Shown in pieces: positions 40,378-47,827 of a DNA stretch of 64,000 bases (its first letter is position 1; each line of letters begins with the position of its first letter). The notes under the pieces are model-generated. The model ran no database searches. It was given only the letters and a program-made list of their open reading frames with translations, and had not been told where the DNA came from. Source of the DNA: DATARH01 sp963705325 (lineage in GTDB: Bacteria > Pseudomonadota > Alphaproteobacteria > ATCC43930 > CGMCC-115725); contig OY970069.1 in NCBI GenBank assembly GCA_963705325.1, forward strand, positions 5,456,001-5,520,000. The letters are read 5' to 3'. A program made the translations under genes and the position numbers.

Positions 40378-41703
40378 CTAAAGGATGAACCGCGACAGGT
40401 CGGTGTCCTTGGCGAGGCTCCCCACACGCTCGCGCACATAGGCGGCGTCGATCACCACCTCGGTACCCGCCGGCTGATCCGAGGCGGTGAAGCTCACCTC
40501 CTCGAGCAGGCGCTCCAAGATCGTGTGCAGGCGCCGCGCGCCGATGTTCTCGACCGAGCTGTTGATCTGCTCGGCGAGGAGCGCAATCTCCTCGATCGCG
40601 TCTTGGCGAAATTCGAGCTCGACCCCCTCGGTCTTCAATAACGCTTTGTATTGGGTGATGAGGCTCGCCTGCGGCTCGGTGAGGATGCGGCAGAGATCGT
40701 CCCGGTCGAGCCCTTTCAACTCGACTCGGATCGGCAAGCGGCCCTGCAACTCGGGCAGCAGGTCCGAGGGCTTGGCCAGATGAAACGCGCCCGACGCGAT
40801 AAACAGGATGTGGTCGGTTTTGACCGGCCCGTGCTTGGTCGCAACCGTGGTGCCCTCGATCAGCGGTAGCAGGTCTCGCTGCACACCTTCGCGACTGACG
40901 TCGGCGCCGCCGATGCCGCCGCCGCGCTCGCTGCGCCCGCAGATCTTGTCGATCTCGTCGAGGAAGACGATGCCGTTCTCCTCGACCGAGGCGATCGCCT
41001 CGCGCACCACGCTCTCCTGGTCGAGCATCTTGTCGCTTTCCTCGGCGAGCAGGATGCGGTGGCTCTCGGCGACGGTGGTCTTGCGCGCTGACGGCTTTTG
41101 GCCAAAGGCCTTGCCGAAAATGTCGCCGAGATTGAGCATGCCCATCTGCGCGCCGGGCATGCCGGGGATCTCGAAGGTCGGCATTTGCGGCGCGGCGTTC
41201 TCCTGGACGGTGATCTCGATCTCGCGGTCGTCAAGCGAACCCTCGCGCAGCATCTTGCGGAATTTCTGTCGCGTGTCGGTGCTAGCATTGGTGCCGACAA
41301 GAGCATCGAGCACCCGTTCCTCGGCGGCCATCTCGGCCTTGGGGGTGACCTCCTTGCGCAACCGCTCGCGGGTCATCGAGATCGCGATCTCGACGAGATC
41401 GCGCGCGATCTGCTCGACATCGCGGCCGACATAGCCGACCTCGGTGAACTTGGTCGCCTCAACCTTGACGAATGGCGCCTGCGCGAGGCGCGCGAGGCGG
41501 CGCGCGATCTCGGTCTTGCCGCACCCGGTGGGACCGATCATCAGGATATTCTTGGGCAGCACCTCGTCGCGCAAATCGGCAGAAATCTGCTGGCGGCGCC
41601 AGCGATTGCGCAGGGCGATAGCGACGGCGCGCTTGGCGTCGTTCTGGCCGACGATAAAGCGATCAAGTTCGGAGACAATCTCGCGCGGGCTGAAAGAGGT
41701 CAT
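40378..41703 (-). CDS. hslU: ATP-dependent protease ATPase subunit HslU
   Basis: 441 residues. N-terminal SPREIVSELDRFIVGQNDAKRAVAIALRNRWRR is the family opening. Walker A is MIGPTGCGKTEIARR, followed by the pore loop VGYVGRDVE, the insertion I domain (about 110-235), Walker B GIVFLDEIDKIC and sensor regions, ending DTDLSRFIL. The ring ATPase unfolds substrates and feeds them to HslV; its C-terminal tail inserts between HslV subunits and activates the peptidase. The gene is separated from hslV by a palindromic repeat and followed 19 bp later by the HEAT gene. Confidence 0.98.
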   Translation of the reverse strand: MTSFSPREIVSELDRFIVGQNDAKRAVAIALRNRWRRQQISADLRDEVLPKNILMIGPTGCGKTEIARRLARLAQAPFVKVEATKFTEVGYVGRDVEQIARDLVEIAISMTRERLRKEVTPKAEMAAEERVLDALVGTNASTDTRQKFRKMLREGSLDDREIEITVQENAAPQMPTFEIPGMPGAQMGMLNLGDIFGKAFGQKPSARKTTVAESHRILLAEESDKMLDQESVVREAIASVEENGIVFLDEIDKICGRSERGGGIGGADVSREGVQRDLLPLIEGTTVATKHGPVKTDHILFIASGAFHLAKPSDLLPELQGRLPIRVELKGLDRDDLCRILTEPQASLITQYKALLKTEGVELEFRQDAIEEIALLAEQINSSVENIGARRLHTILERLLEEVSFTASDQPAGTEVVIDAAYVRERVGSLAKDTDLSRFIL

Positions 41704-41717
41704 TCGCCTAAGGTCAT

Positions 41718-41804
41718 GTCATTGCGAGCACAGCGAAGCAATCTAGCTCCAAGTGCGCACTCCATCGAGATTGCTGCGTCGCCCTTCCGGCTCCTCGCAA
41801 TGAC
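41718..41804. repeat. Interspersed palindromic repeat, copy 2, between hslV and hslU
   Basis: Same outer arms GTCATTGCGAG/CTCGCAATGAC as the other copies, with inner GCAATCT/GAGATTGC pairing. It fills nearly the whole gap between the hslV stop (41806) and the hslU start (41703). As RNA it would form a stable stem-loop inside the operon transcript. Confidence 0.92.
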
Positions 41805-41805
41805 G

Positions 41806-42360
41806 TCATGTCGTCAATTTTTCGAGGCTGACTTGGTCGTTGGTATAGACGCAGATGCCGGCGGCGATCGCCATCGCCCGCCGCGCCACCGTCTCGGCGT
41901 CGAGCCCGTCGATGCCGATCAGCGCCCGCGCCGCGGCCAGTGCGTAGCCGCCGCCCGAGCCAATCCCGATGATGTCGTCCTCGGGTTCGAGCACATCGCC
42001 GGTGCCGGAGAGGATCAATGACACGTTCTTGTCGGCGACAGCCATCATCGCCTCCAGCCGGCGCAAATAACGGTCGGTGCGCCAATCCTTGGTCAGCTCG
42101 ACGCAGGCCCGGGTCAGCTGCCCCGAGTGCTGTTCGAGCTTGGCGTCGAGCCGCTCGAACAGCGCGATCGCGTCGGCGGTGGCGCCGGCAAACCCGGCAA
42201 TGACCGATCCTCCGCCGAGGCGGCGAAGCTTCTTCGCGTTAGACTTGACGATGGTCTGGCCCATCGTCACCTGACCGTCACCGGCGACAACGACCTCGTT
42301 GCCCTTGCGCAGACAAAGGATCGTCGTGCCGTGCCATGTATCGTCGGAGCTTGAGGCCAT
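41806..42360 (-). CDS. hslV: ATP-dependent protease peptidase subunit HslV
   Basis: 184 residues from the ATG at 42360. The propeptide ends before WHG|TTILCLRKGNEVVVAGDGQVTMG, where the Thr after HG (residue 12) is the N-terminal nucleophile of the mature protein. VKSNAKKLRRLGGGSVIAGFAGATADAIALFERLDAKLE is the family core with catalytic Lys. It forms a proteasome-like dodecamer that degrades unfolded proteins with HslU. Two in-frame TTG codons precede the ATG and are less likely starts. The upstream gap to the divergent methyltransferase gene is 178 bp and must hold the operon promoter. Confidence 0.98.
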   Translation of the reverse strand: MASSSDDTWHGTTILCLRKGNEVVVAGDGQVTMGQTIVKSNAKKLRRLGGGSVIAGFAGATADAIALFERLDAKLEQHSGQLTRACVELTKDWRTDRYLRRLEAMMAVADKNVSLILSGTGDVLEPEDDIIGIGSGGGYALAAARALIGIDGLDAETVARRAMAIAAGICVYTNDQVSLEKLTT

Positions 42361-42538
42361 CAACAATAGGAGCCCAGCAGGATCGCGGAGCCTCCAGATG
42401 TAATGCTACGGGGCGAGCCGTCAAGCGGAACGGCGCGGAAGGTCAGAAGCAGGTGGCGAGCACGTCGAGGGTTTGTTAAGCAGTGCGGACGTGAAATGAG
42501 CCCTTCCGCGTAGAGGGGCAGAGCGCGAGTAACCCCGC

Positions 42539-43153
42539 GTGAGCGATCGGTTTTCCGGATTTCCCGATAACGACAGCCCAAGCACGGCCGGCGCCGCGAC
42601 CGGCCCTTCCAAGGTCGTGCTCAATGTCGGCTGCGGCTTTGTCGGGCAGCGCTTGCATCCGTCGTTCGAGGGCGCCGAGTGGCGCGAGTTGCGCCTCGAC
42701 ATCGACCCGGCGGTCAATCCCGACATCGTCTGCTCGATGATCGACATGCAGCCGCTGGCGAGCGGATCGATCGACGCGATCTGGTCGTCGCACAATCTCG
42801 AGCACCTGCACCGCCACGAGGTCCCGGTCGCCTTGTCCGAGTTTCTGCGCGTGCTGCGCCCAGGCGGGATGCTGCTGTTGACCATGCCGGACCTGCAGAA
42901 GATCGCCGAGCTGGTCGCGGCCGGCGAACTCGAGGATGAGGCGTATCTATCGCCGAGCGGACCGATCTCGCCGCTCGACATGATCTTCGGGCATACCGCC
43001 TCGCTCGCGCATGGCAATCTGCACATGGCGCACAAGACCGGGTTTACCGCGCGCACGCTGAACCAGCTGCTCGACGACGCGGGATTTGCCGAGATCGCGG
43101 TCAGCCGCGACGGGTTCGCACTGTGGGCGCGCGCCTACAAGCGGCATTCATGA
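42539..43153 (+). CDS. SAM-dependent methyltransferase next to glycosyltransferase
   Basis: 204 residues, GTG start. Motif I is VVLNVGCGFVGQRLHPSF, followed by LRLDIDPAVNPDIVCSMIDMQPLASGSIDAIWSSHNLEHL, then FLRVLRPGGMLLLTMPDLQKIAE. It is a class I methyltransferase of the Methyltransf_11 type. The segment HNLEHLHRHEVPVALSEF is typical of methyltransferases found beside glycosyltransferases in glycan clusters. The next gene, a GT4 glycosyltransferase 28 bp on, supports a role in modifying a sugar or glycoprotein. Acceptor unknown. Confidence 0.87.
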   Translation: MSDRFSGFPDNDSPSTAGAATGPSKVVLNVGCGFVGQRLHPSFEGAEWRELRLDIDPAVNPDIVCSMIDMQPLASGSIDAIWSSHNLEHLHRHEVPVALSEFLRVLRPGGMLLLTMPDLQKIAELVAAGELEDEAYLSPSGPISPLDMIFGHTASLAHGNLHMAHKTGFTARTLNQLLDDAGFAEIAVSRDGFALWARAYKRHS

Positions 43154-43181
43154 GCAAGACATATCGCCCCGGCCGCCGGCG

Positions 43182-44432
43182 ATGAACTGGCTGTTCATCC
43201 ACCAGAACTTCCCAGGCCAGTACGTCCATGCCGCGCGGCATCTTGTCGAGAATGGCGACACTGTGGTGTTCATCACGCAGCAGCGCGAGCGCGAGCTCGC
43301 CGGGGTGCGCAAGATCGTCTACGCGCCGCCATCCTCGCCGCAAGGTGCGCACCCGTTCGCGCGGGATTTCGACGATGCGGTGCAGAACGGCATCGCCGTC
43401 TTCCGCATTTGCGAGAGCCTGAAGCGCGAAGGCTTCACCCCGGACCTCGTCGTGGGTCACAACGGCTGGGGCGAGATCCTCTACGTCAAGGATTGCTGGC
43501 CGAGCGTGCCGCTGCTCGGCTATTTCGAGTTCTTCTATCGCGGCAGCGACAGCGACCTCGATTTCGACCCCGAATTTCCGCCGACCGACACCGACCGCAT
43601 GCGGATACGCACCCGCAACGCGGTCAATCTTCTCGGCCTCGAGACCGCCGATTGGGGGCAAACCCCGACCGAGTTTCAGCGCAACCGATATCCCGAGCGC
43701 TATCGCCGGGGAATCAGCGTCATCCATGAGGGGATCGATACCGAACTCGTCCGGCCCGACCCGACGACGCAGCTCTGGCTGACTGGCGGGCTGATGCTGT
43801 CGCGGCGCGATCCCGTGGTCACCTACAGCGCTCGCAACCTCGAACCCTATCGCGGTTTTCACGTGATGATGCGGGCTCTGCCGAAGCTGCTCGCCCGCCA
43901 CCCCATGGCGCGGGTGCTGATTGCCGGCGGCAACGATGTCAGCTACGGGCGCCGCCCGACAGGAGCCGCCAACTGGCGTCAGCAGATGCTTGCCGAACTC
44001 GATGGCCAGCTCGACCTCAGCCGCGTGCATTTTCTCGGGCGGCTGCCTTATCCGCAATATCTCGCGATGCTGCGGATTTCGTCGGCGCACATCTACTTGA
44101 CCTACCCTTTCGTCCTATCATGGTCGCTGTTGGAGGCGATGGCCGCCGGGTGCCCGGTCATCGCATCGCGCACCGCGCCGGTCGAGGAAGTGATCCGCGA
44201 CGGCGCAAACAGCCATCTCGTCGACTTCTTCGATACCGATGCTCTGGCCGACCGCCTCTGCGATGCGCTTGCTCGTCCCGAAGATGAGGAGCAGATGCGC
44301 GTCAATGCACGGCGCACCGTCGTCGAACGCTACGACCTCAAGACCGTGTGTCTGCCGGCATATTTGCGGCTGATGCGGCGGTTGGTCGGGCGCGGCAAAA
44401 AGTCGTCCCTGTCGCTCGCCGCCAATGGTTGA
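43182..44432 (+). CDS. Glycosyltransferase family 4 protein
   Basis: 416 residues from the ATG at 43182. The N-terminal domain opens MNWLFIHQNFPGQYVHAARHL and carries LVVGHNGWGEILYV. The C-terminal domain has VTYSARNLEPYRGFHVMMRALPKLL, RVLIAGGNDVSYG, VHFLGRLPYPQYLAMLRISSAHIYLTYPFVLSWSLLEAMAAGCPVIAS, the nucleotide-sugar binding E-x7-E region of GT-B enzymes. No membrane helix, so it is cytoplasmic. It is most like the GT4 proteins that sit near TPR/Sel1 or methyltransferase genes. The donor sugar cannot be told. Confidence 0.92.
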   Translation: MNWLFIHQNFPGQYVHAARHLVENGDTVVFITQQRERELAGVRKIVYAPPSSPQGAHPFARDFDDAVQNGIAVFRICESLKREGFTPDLVVGHNGWGEILYVKDCWPSVPLLGYFEFFYRGSDSDLDFDPEFPPTDTDRMRIRTRNAVNLLGLETADWGQTPTEFQRNRYPERYRRGISVIHEGIDTELVRPDPTTQLWLTGGLMLSRRDPVVTYSARNLEPYRGFHVMMRALPKLLARHPMARVLIAGGNDVSYGRRPTGAANWRQQMLAELDGQLDLSRVHFLGRLPYPQYLAMLRISSAHIYLTYPFVLSWSLLEAMAAGCPVIASRTAPVEEVIRDGANSHLVDFFDTDALADRLCDALARPEDEEQMRVNARRTVVERYDLKTVCLPAYLRLMRRLVGRGKKSSLSLAANG

Positions 44433-44757
44433 TCGCGCGAACGTTTAAAGATTCCGGAGATTTAGCGAACATTACGGCAGGTGCGCGCACCGGATGCCAG
44501 AGTCCCGGAACGATCTCCGCCACATTTGTTAACTCTAAAAGTTGTTTCAATTTATTCTGAATTATTGCAGAACATTGCGCTCAAGCGAAAACCCCCCGTT
44601 GACCGCCGAGTTGCAAAAACTTACTTGGCGCATACAGAACATCCCTCGGACCATGATTTGCTTGAACCGAATGAATCGAGCACGCAGCCGAGCCAACAAG
44701 AAACGGCTTAACCCGGTCGTCATCTCCAGCTTGTACGAGTAGCCAAGAGTCAGAGGC
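44433..44757. other. Intergenic region, AT-rich in the middle
   Basis: 325 bp between the glycosyltransferase and the regulator gene. The stretch 44521-44580 is clearly AT-rich compared with the flanks and is the likely promoter zone of the downstream secretion locus. Short open frames here lack ribosome-binding sites and the local codon style. I see no clear hairpin with a T-run. Confidence 0.55.
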
Positions 44758-45462
44758 ATGTCCGCAGCAACGACGATCATCATAGCCCGTGCCGACTTCT
44801 CCATTCCGGGAGGGGAAGACGCTGTTGTTCAGGTGGACGACGCCGCACGGGAAAACCGATTTTTCGATCTCCTGCGCGAAGCCAAGCCCGATGTGGTGGT
44901 TCTCGATTTGAGTCACGCCAATGGCGGCGCCACGGGCATGATCGTAAAGATCCGACGGCAGAGCAGCGTACCGATCCTTGTCGTCTGCGAGCCGGGCGCC
45001 GAGCACGAAAGGGACTACCGTATTGCCGGGGCCGCCGAGTGTATCGGCAGCCCGGTCGACGTCGTGACCCTGAACGAGGTGCTCCAGCAGATCGTGCGCG
45101 TCAACGGCCAGACGAGCGCCCCGCCGGCGCGAGAGGCCGCGGCGCTGAACTTCGCCGGGGTCACCTTCAGACCCCACCAGAATCTAATTGCCGCTCCGGG
45201 CAGAGCGCAGATCCACCTCACCACGGCGGAAGGTCGGCTGTTGGCGCATTTCGTTGCCAACCCGTGGAAGATACAGAGCCGCCTCGCCCTCGCCGAGGCG
45301 CTCTACGGGAAACACCGGCCGGCGACGGACCGGGCGATCGACGTCGTGGTCAACCGGCTGCGTACCAAGTTGCGCTCGGTTGGCGAACCGACGCAACATC
45401 TGATAAAAACCGAGTTCCGCCAGGGTTACCGCTTTGTCAGCGACGTGGTTGCCGGTTCGTGA
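44758..45462 (+). CDS. OmpR-type winged-helix regulator with degenerate receiver
   Basis: 234 residues. The C-terminal domain (about 135-230) is an OmpR/PhoB winged helix: IHLTTAEGRLLAHFVANPWKIQSRLALAEALYG, then ATDRAIDVVVNRLRTKLRSVGE and LIKTEFRQGYRFV. The N-terminal domain has a receiver-like pattern and keeps an Asp in VVVLDLS. The acidic pair of normal receivers is missing (TIIIARADFS) and the conserved Lys is replaced (IGSPVD). It is therefore probably not phosphorylated in the usual way. No kinase is adjacent. It precedes the type I secretion genes by 118 bp and is their likely regulator. Confidence 0.88.
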   Translation: MSAATTIIIARADFSIPGGEDAVVQVDDAARENRFFDLLREAKPDVVVLDLSHANGGATGMIVKIRRQSSVPILVVCEPGAEHERDYRIAGAAECIGSPVDVVTLNEVLQQIVRVNGQTSAPPAREAAALNFAGVTFRPHQNLIAAPGRAQIHLTTAEGRLLAHFVANPWKIQSRLALAEALYGKHRPATDRAIDVVVNRLRTKLRSVGEPTQHLIKTEFRQGYRFVSDVVAGS

Positions 45463-45579
45463 GCGGCGGCCTGCCGCTGGACATGGCGGGATGCCGATGG
45501 CGGGGTCGGTCGGATTGAGGCCGGTGAACAAGGTGGGCATCCGCCGTTGCGGCGGTGACATGTCAACCGGGAGAGCCTG

Positions 45580-46704
45580 ATGGTTTCCGTCGAGCCAAGC
45601 CCGACCGAAGCAGAGCCCGGCGATCGCGTGGCCGCGTCCGGGCTGTCGCTGCTGGGCTCGCTCGTCATCGTCGCTCGCCATTGCGGGCTGCAGCTGGCGG
45701 TCCCGCAACTTGTCCACGACCACCTGCTCGAACCCGGGCAGCCCTCGGTCGGTCAGCTCATCAACATCGCCCATGCCTCGGGACTACGCGCGACAAGCGT
45801 CAGGCTCACCTGGACCGAGCTGGCCGGGCTCGGCAAGGCGCTGCCCGCAATCGTGCTGCTGCGCAACGGCAACGCGATGGTGCTGCGTTATGTCAATTCC
45901 GGAACGCAGCCGCCTTCCGTCGTCCTGCAGGACCCGAACGCACACGAAGATGCTCCGCTCATCCTCGATGAGCAGCGGTTTGCCTCGGCCTGGACCGGCG
46001 ACGTCCTATTGTTCAAGCGCGACTACAACCTGCGCGACGAGGATCAGCCGTTCGGAATATGGCTGCTGGTCAGCCAGCTATTGCGCGACCGCAAAATTGC
46101 CCGCGATATCGGCATCTCCGCGTTGACGCTGAGCCTCCTGGCGATCGCGCCGATCATGTTCTGGCGCCTCCTGATCGACCGGGTGCTGTATTACGGCAGT
46201 CTCGACACCTTCGCCGTGTTGTGCATCGCGATGCTGGCGCTGGTGGGGTTCGAGACCGCGTTCGGATATCTCCGCCGCTACCTGGTGCTCCACGTCACCC
46301 AGCGGGTCGACGCCAAACTCTCGACCTACATGTTCGACAGGGTCATCAACCTGCCGATCGACTTTTTCGAGCGCATGCCGGTCGGCGAGATCACCCGAGA
46401 CATGAGCGAGATGCACCGCATCCGCAGCTTTCTCACCGGGCAGATGTTCGGCACCGTGCTCGAACTCGATGGTCCTGGTGGTCTTTCTGCCGATCATGTT
46501 TTTCTTCAGCCCGCTACTGACGTTTTTCGTCCTCGCTTTCGCCAGCTTGATTTGCGGGTGGATCATCATCCGGCTGCCGGCGGTGCGCCAACGCAGCGCA
46601 GCGGTCTTTGCAGCGGAGGGCGAAAAGGGCGCGTTTCTCGTCGAGACGCTGCATGGCATCCGCACGGTAAAGGCGCTGGCGCTCGACGCCCGTCGCCGCC
46701 ATGA
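45580..46704 (+). CDS. Type I secretion ABC exporter, N-terminal part (frameshift at about 46468)
   Basis: Begins with a peptidase C39-like domain (about 20-145) lacking the catalytic Cys: LVIVARHCGLQLAVPQLVHDH has no Cys at the CLAM position, as in HlyB-type CLDs that bind but do not cut substrates. Membrane helices follow (ISALTLSLLAIAPIMFWRLLIDRVLYYG, FAVLCIAMLALVGF), then the coupling region VTQRVDAKLSTYMFDRVINLPIDFFERMPVGEITRDMSEM. Homology stops at QMFGTVLEL (46467); the remaining 78 codons to 46704 are out-of-frame. Skipping one G at 46468 joins it to the next feature, for a protein of about 748 residues. The ATG at 45580 follows a GGGAGAG site. Confidence 0.85.
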   Translation: MVSVEPSPTEAEPGDRVAASGLSLLGSLVIVARHCGLQLAVPQLVHDHLLEPGQPSVGQLINIAHASGLRATSVRLTWTELAGLGKALPAIVLLRNGNAMVLRYVNSGTQPPSVVLQDPNAHEDAPLILDEQRFASAWTGDVLLFKRDYNLRDEDQPFGIWLLVSQLLRDRKIARDIGISALTLSLLAIAPIMFWRLLIDRVLYYGSLDTFAVLCIAMLALVGFETAFGYLRRYLVLHVTQRVDAKLSTYMFDRVINLPIDFFERMPVGEITRDMSEMHRIRSFLTGQMFGTVLELDGPGGLSADHVFLQPATDVFRPRFRQLDLRVDHHPAAGGAPTQRSGLCSGGRKGRVSRRDAAWHPHGKGAGARRPSPP

Positions 46705-47827
46705 CTGGGACATCAAAGTCGCCAAGGCCGCGCGGCTGCGCTTCGACGAAGGGCGAACCGCGAATGTGGTGCAAACCGTCGTCACCCCGCTCGAGCGGAT
46801 CATGACGAGCGGCGTGTTCGCGCTCGCGGTGTTCATGGCGATCTACACCAAGGAGGAAGTTTATGTCGGTGCGCTGATCGCCTTCATGATGCTGACTCAG
46901 CGGGTCGCCCAACCGCTCGTCCAGCTGGCGCAGATGATCACCCAATATGACGAGGTTCGGCTGGCGGTGGCGGTCATCGGCAAGCTGGTCAACCAGCCAT
47001 CCGAGGAAGGCCACGCCAAGAGCGGCATCCGCACCCCGGTCGTCGGCCGCGTCGAGTTCTCCGGGGTGCGCTTCCGCTATGTTGGCACGTCCACCCCGGC
47101 GCTCGACGACGTGTCGTTCACCATCCCCGAGAGCTCGATCTTCGGGATCATGGGCCGCAGCGGTTCGGGCAAAACCACCGTCACCCGGCTGCTGCAGCTG
47201 TTTCACGGCAATTACGAGGGCCTCATCAAAGTCGACGGCGTCGATCTGCGCCAATACGACATCGACCATTTGCGCGGCAGCTTCGGCGTGGTGATGCAGG
47301 AGAACTTCCTGTTCAGCGGCACGATCCGCGACACCATCGCCGCCGGCAAACCCGATGCGAGCTTCGATGAAGTGGTCATGGCGGCGCGGCTCGCCGGCGC
47401 CGAAGAGTTCATCGAGCGGCTTCAGCGCGGCTACGACACCTATATCTACGAGGGTTCGCCCAATCTGTCCGGCGGTCAGCGCCAGCGTTTGGCGATCGCC
47501 CGCGCGCTGATCACCAACCCGCGCATCCTGATCCTCGACGAGGCGACGAGCGCACTCGACGCCGAGAGCGAGGCGATCGTCAACGCCAACCTGATGCGCA
47601 TCGCCGAAGGCCGCACCCTCATCGTTATTTCGCACCGCTTGTCATCGTTGGTCGCCGCCGACGCGATCCTCGTGCTCGAGCGCGGGCGGGTCTACGACAT
47701 CGGCTCGCACAGCGAGCTGGTCGAGCGCTGTGATATCTACAGCAATCTCTGGCACCAGCAGCACCAGCACCTCCTGCCTAGGCCGACGCATGAAGTCATT
47801 TCTTTCCGTCCTGCGAACACCGCCTAG
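46469..47827 (+). CDS. Type I secretion ABC exporter, C-terminal part (rest of membrane domain and ATPase)
   Basis: 452 codons opening at an ATG that falls exactly at the frame change. It starts in the middle of the membrane domain (VLVVFLPIMFFFSPLLTFFVLAF) and continues with the last helices. The ATPase domain has Walker A IMGRSGSGKTTVTRLLQ, Q-loop VVMQENFLFSGTI, signature NLSGGQRQRLAIARALI, Walker B RILILDEATSALDAESE and H-loop VISHRL. Whether it is translated separately or is the second half of one broken or mis-sequenced gene cannot be decided here. Joined, the two parts form a typical HlyB-like exporter. It overlaps the adaptor gene by 38 bases. Confidence 0.87.
   Translation: MVLVVFLPIMFFFSPLLTFFVLAFASLICGWIIIRLPAVRQRSAAVFAAEGEKGAFLVETLHGIRTVKALALDARRRHDWDIKVAKAARLRFDEGRTANVVQTVVTPLERIMTSGVFALAVFMAIYTKEEVYVGALIAFMMLTQRVAQPLVQLAQMITQYDEVRLAVAVIGKLVNQPSEEGHAKSGIRTPVVGRVEFSGVRFRYVGTSTPALDDVSFTIPESSIFGIMGRSGSGKTTVTRLLQLFHGNYEGLIKVDGVDLRQYDIDHLRGSFGVVMQENFLFSGTIRDTIAAGKPDASFDEVVMAARLAGAEEFIERLQRGYDTYIYEGSPNLSGGQRQRLAIARALITNPRILILDEATSALDAESEAIVNANLMRIAEGRTLIVISHRLSSLVAADAILVLERGRVYDIGSHSELVERCDIYSNLWHQQHQHLLPRPTHEVISFRPANTA

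Noticed and set aside
42398..42425. Possible heat-shock promoter (CTTGACGG ... TTACAT on the minus strand) before hslV
   Set aside because: Spacing and -10 match poorly with both sigma-70 and sigma-32 consensus; not strong enough to list as a feature.
44542..44742. 66-codon open frame before the regulator gene
   Set aside because: No ribosome-binding site, atypical codons and no recognisable product; more likely promoter and leader sequence.
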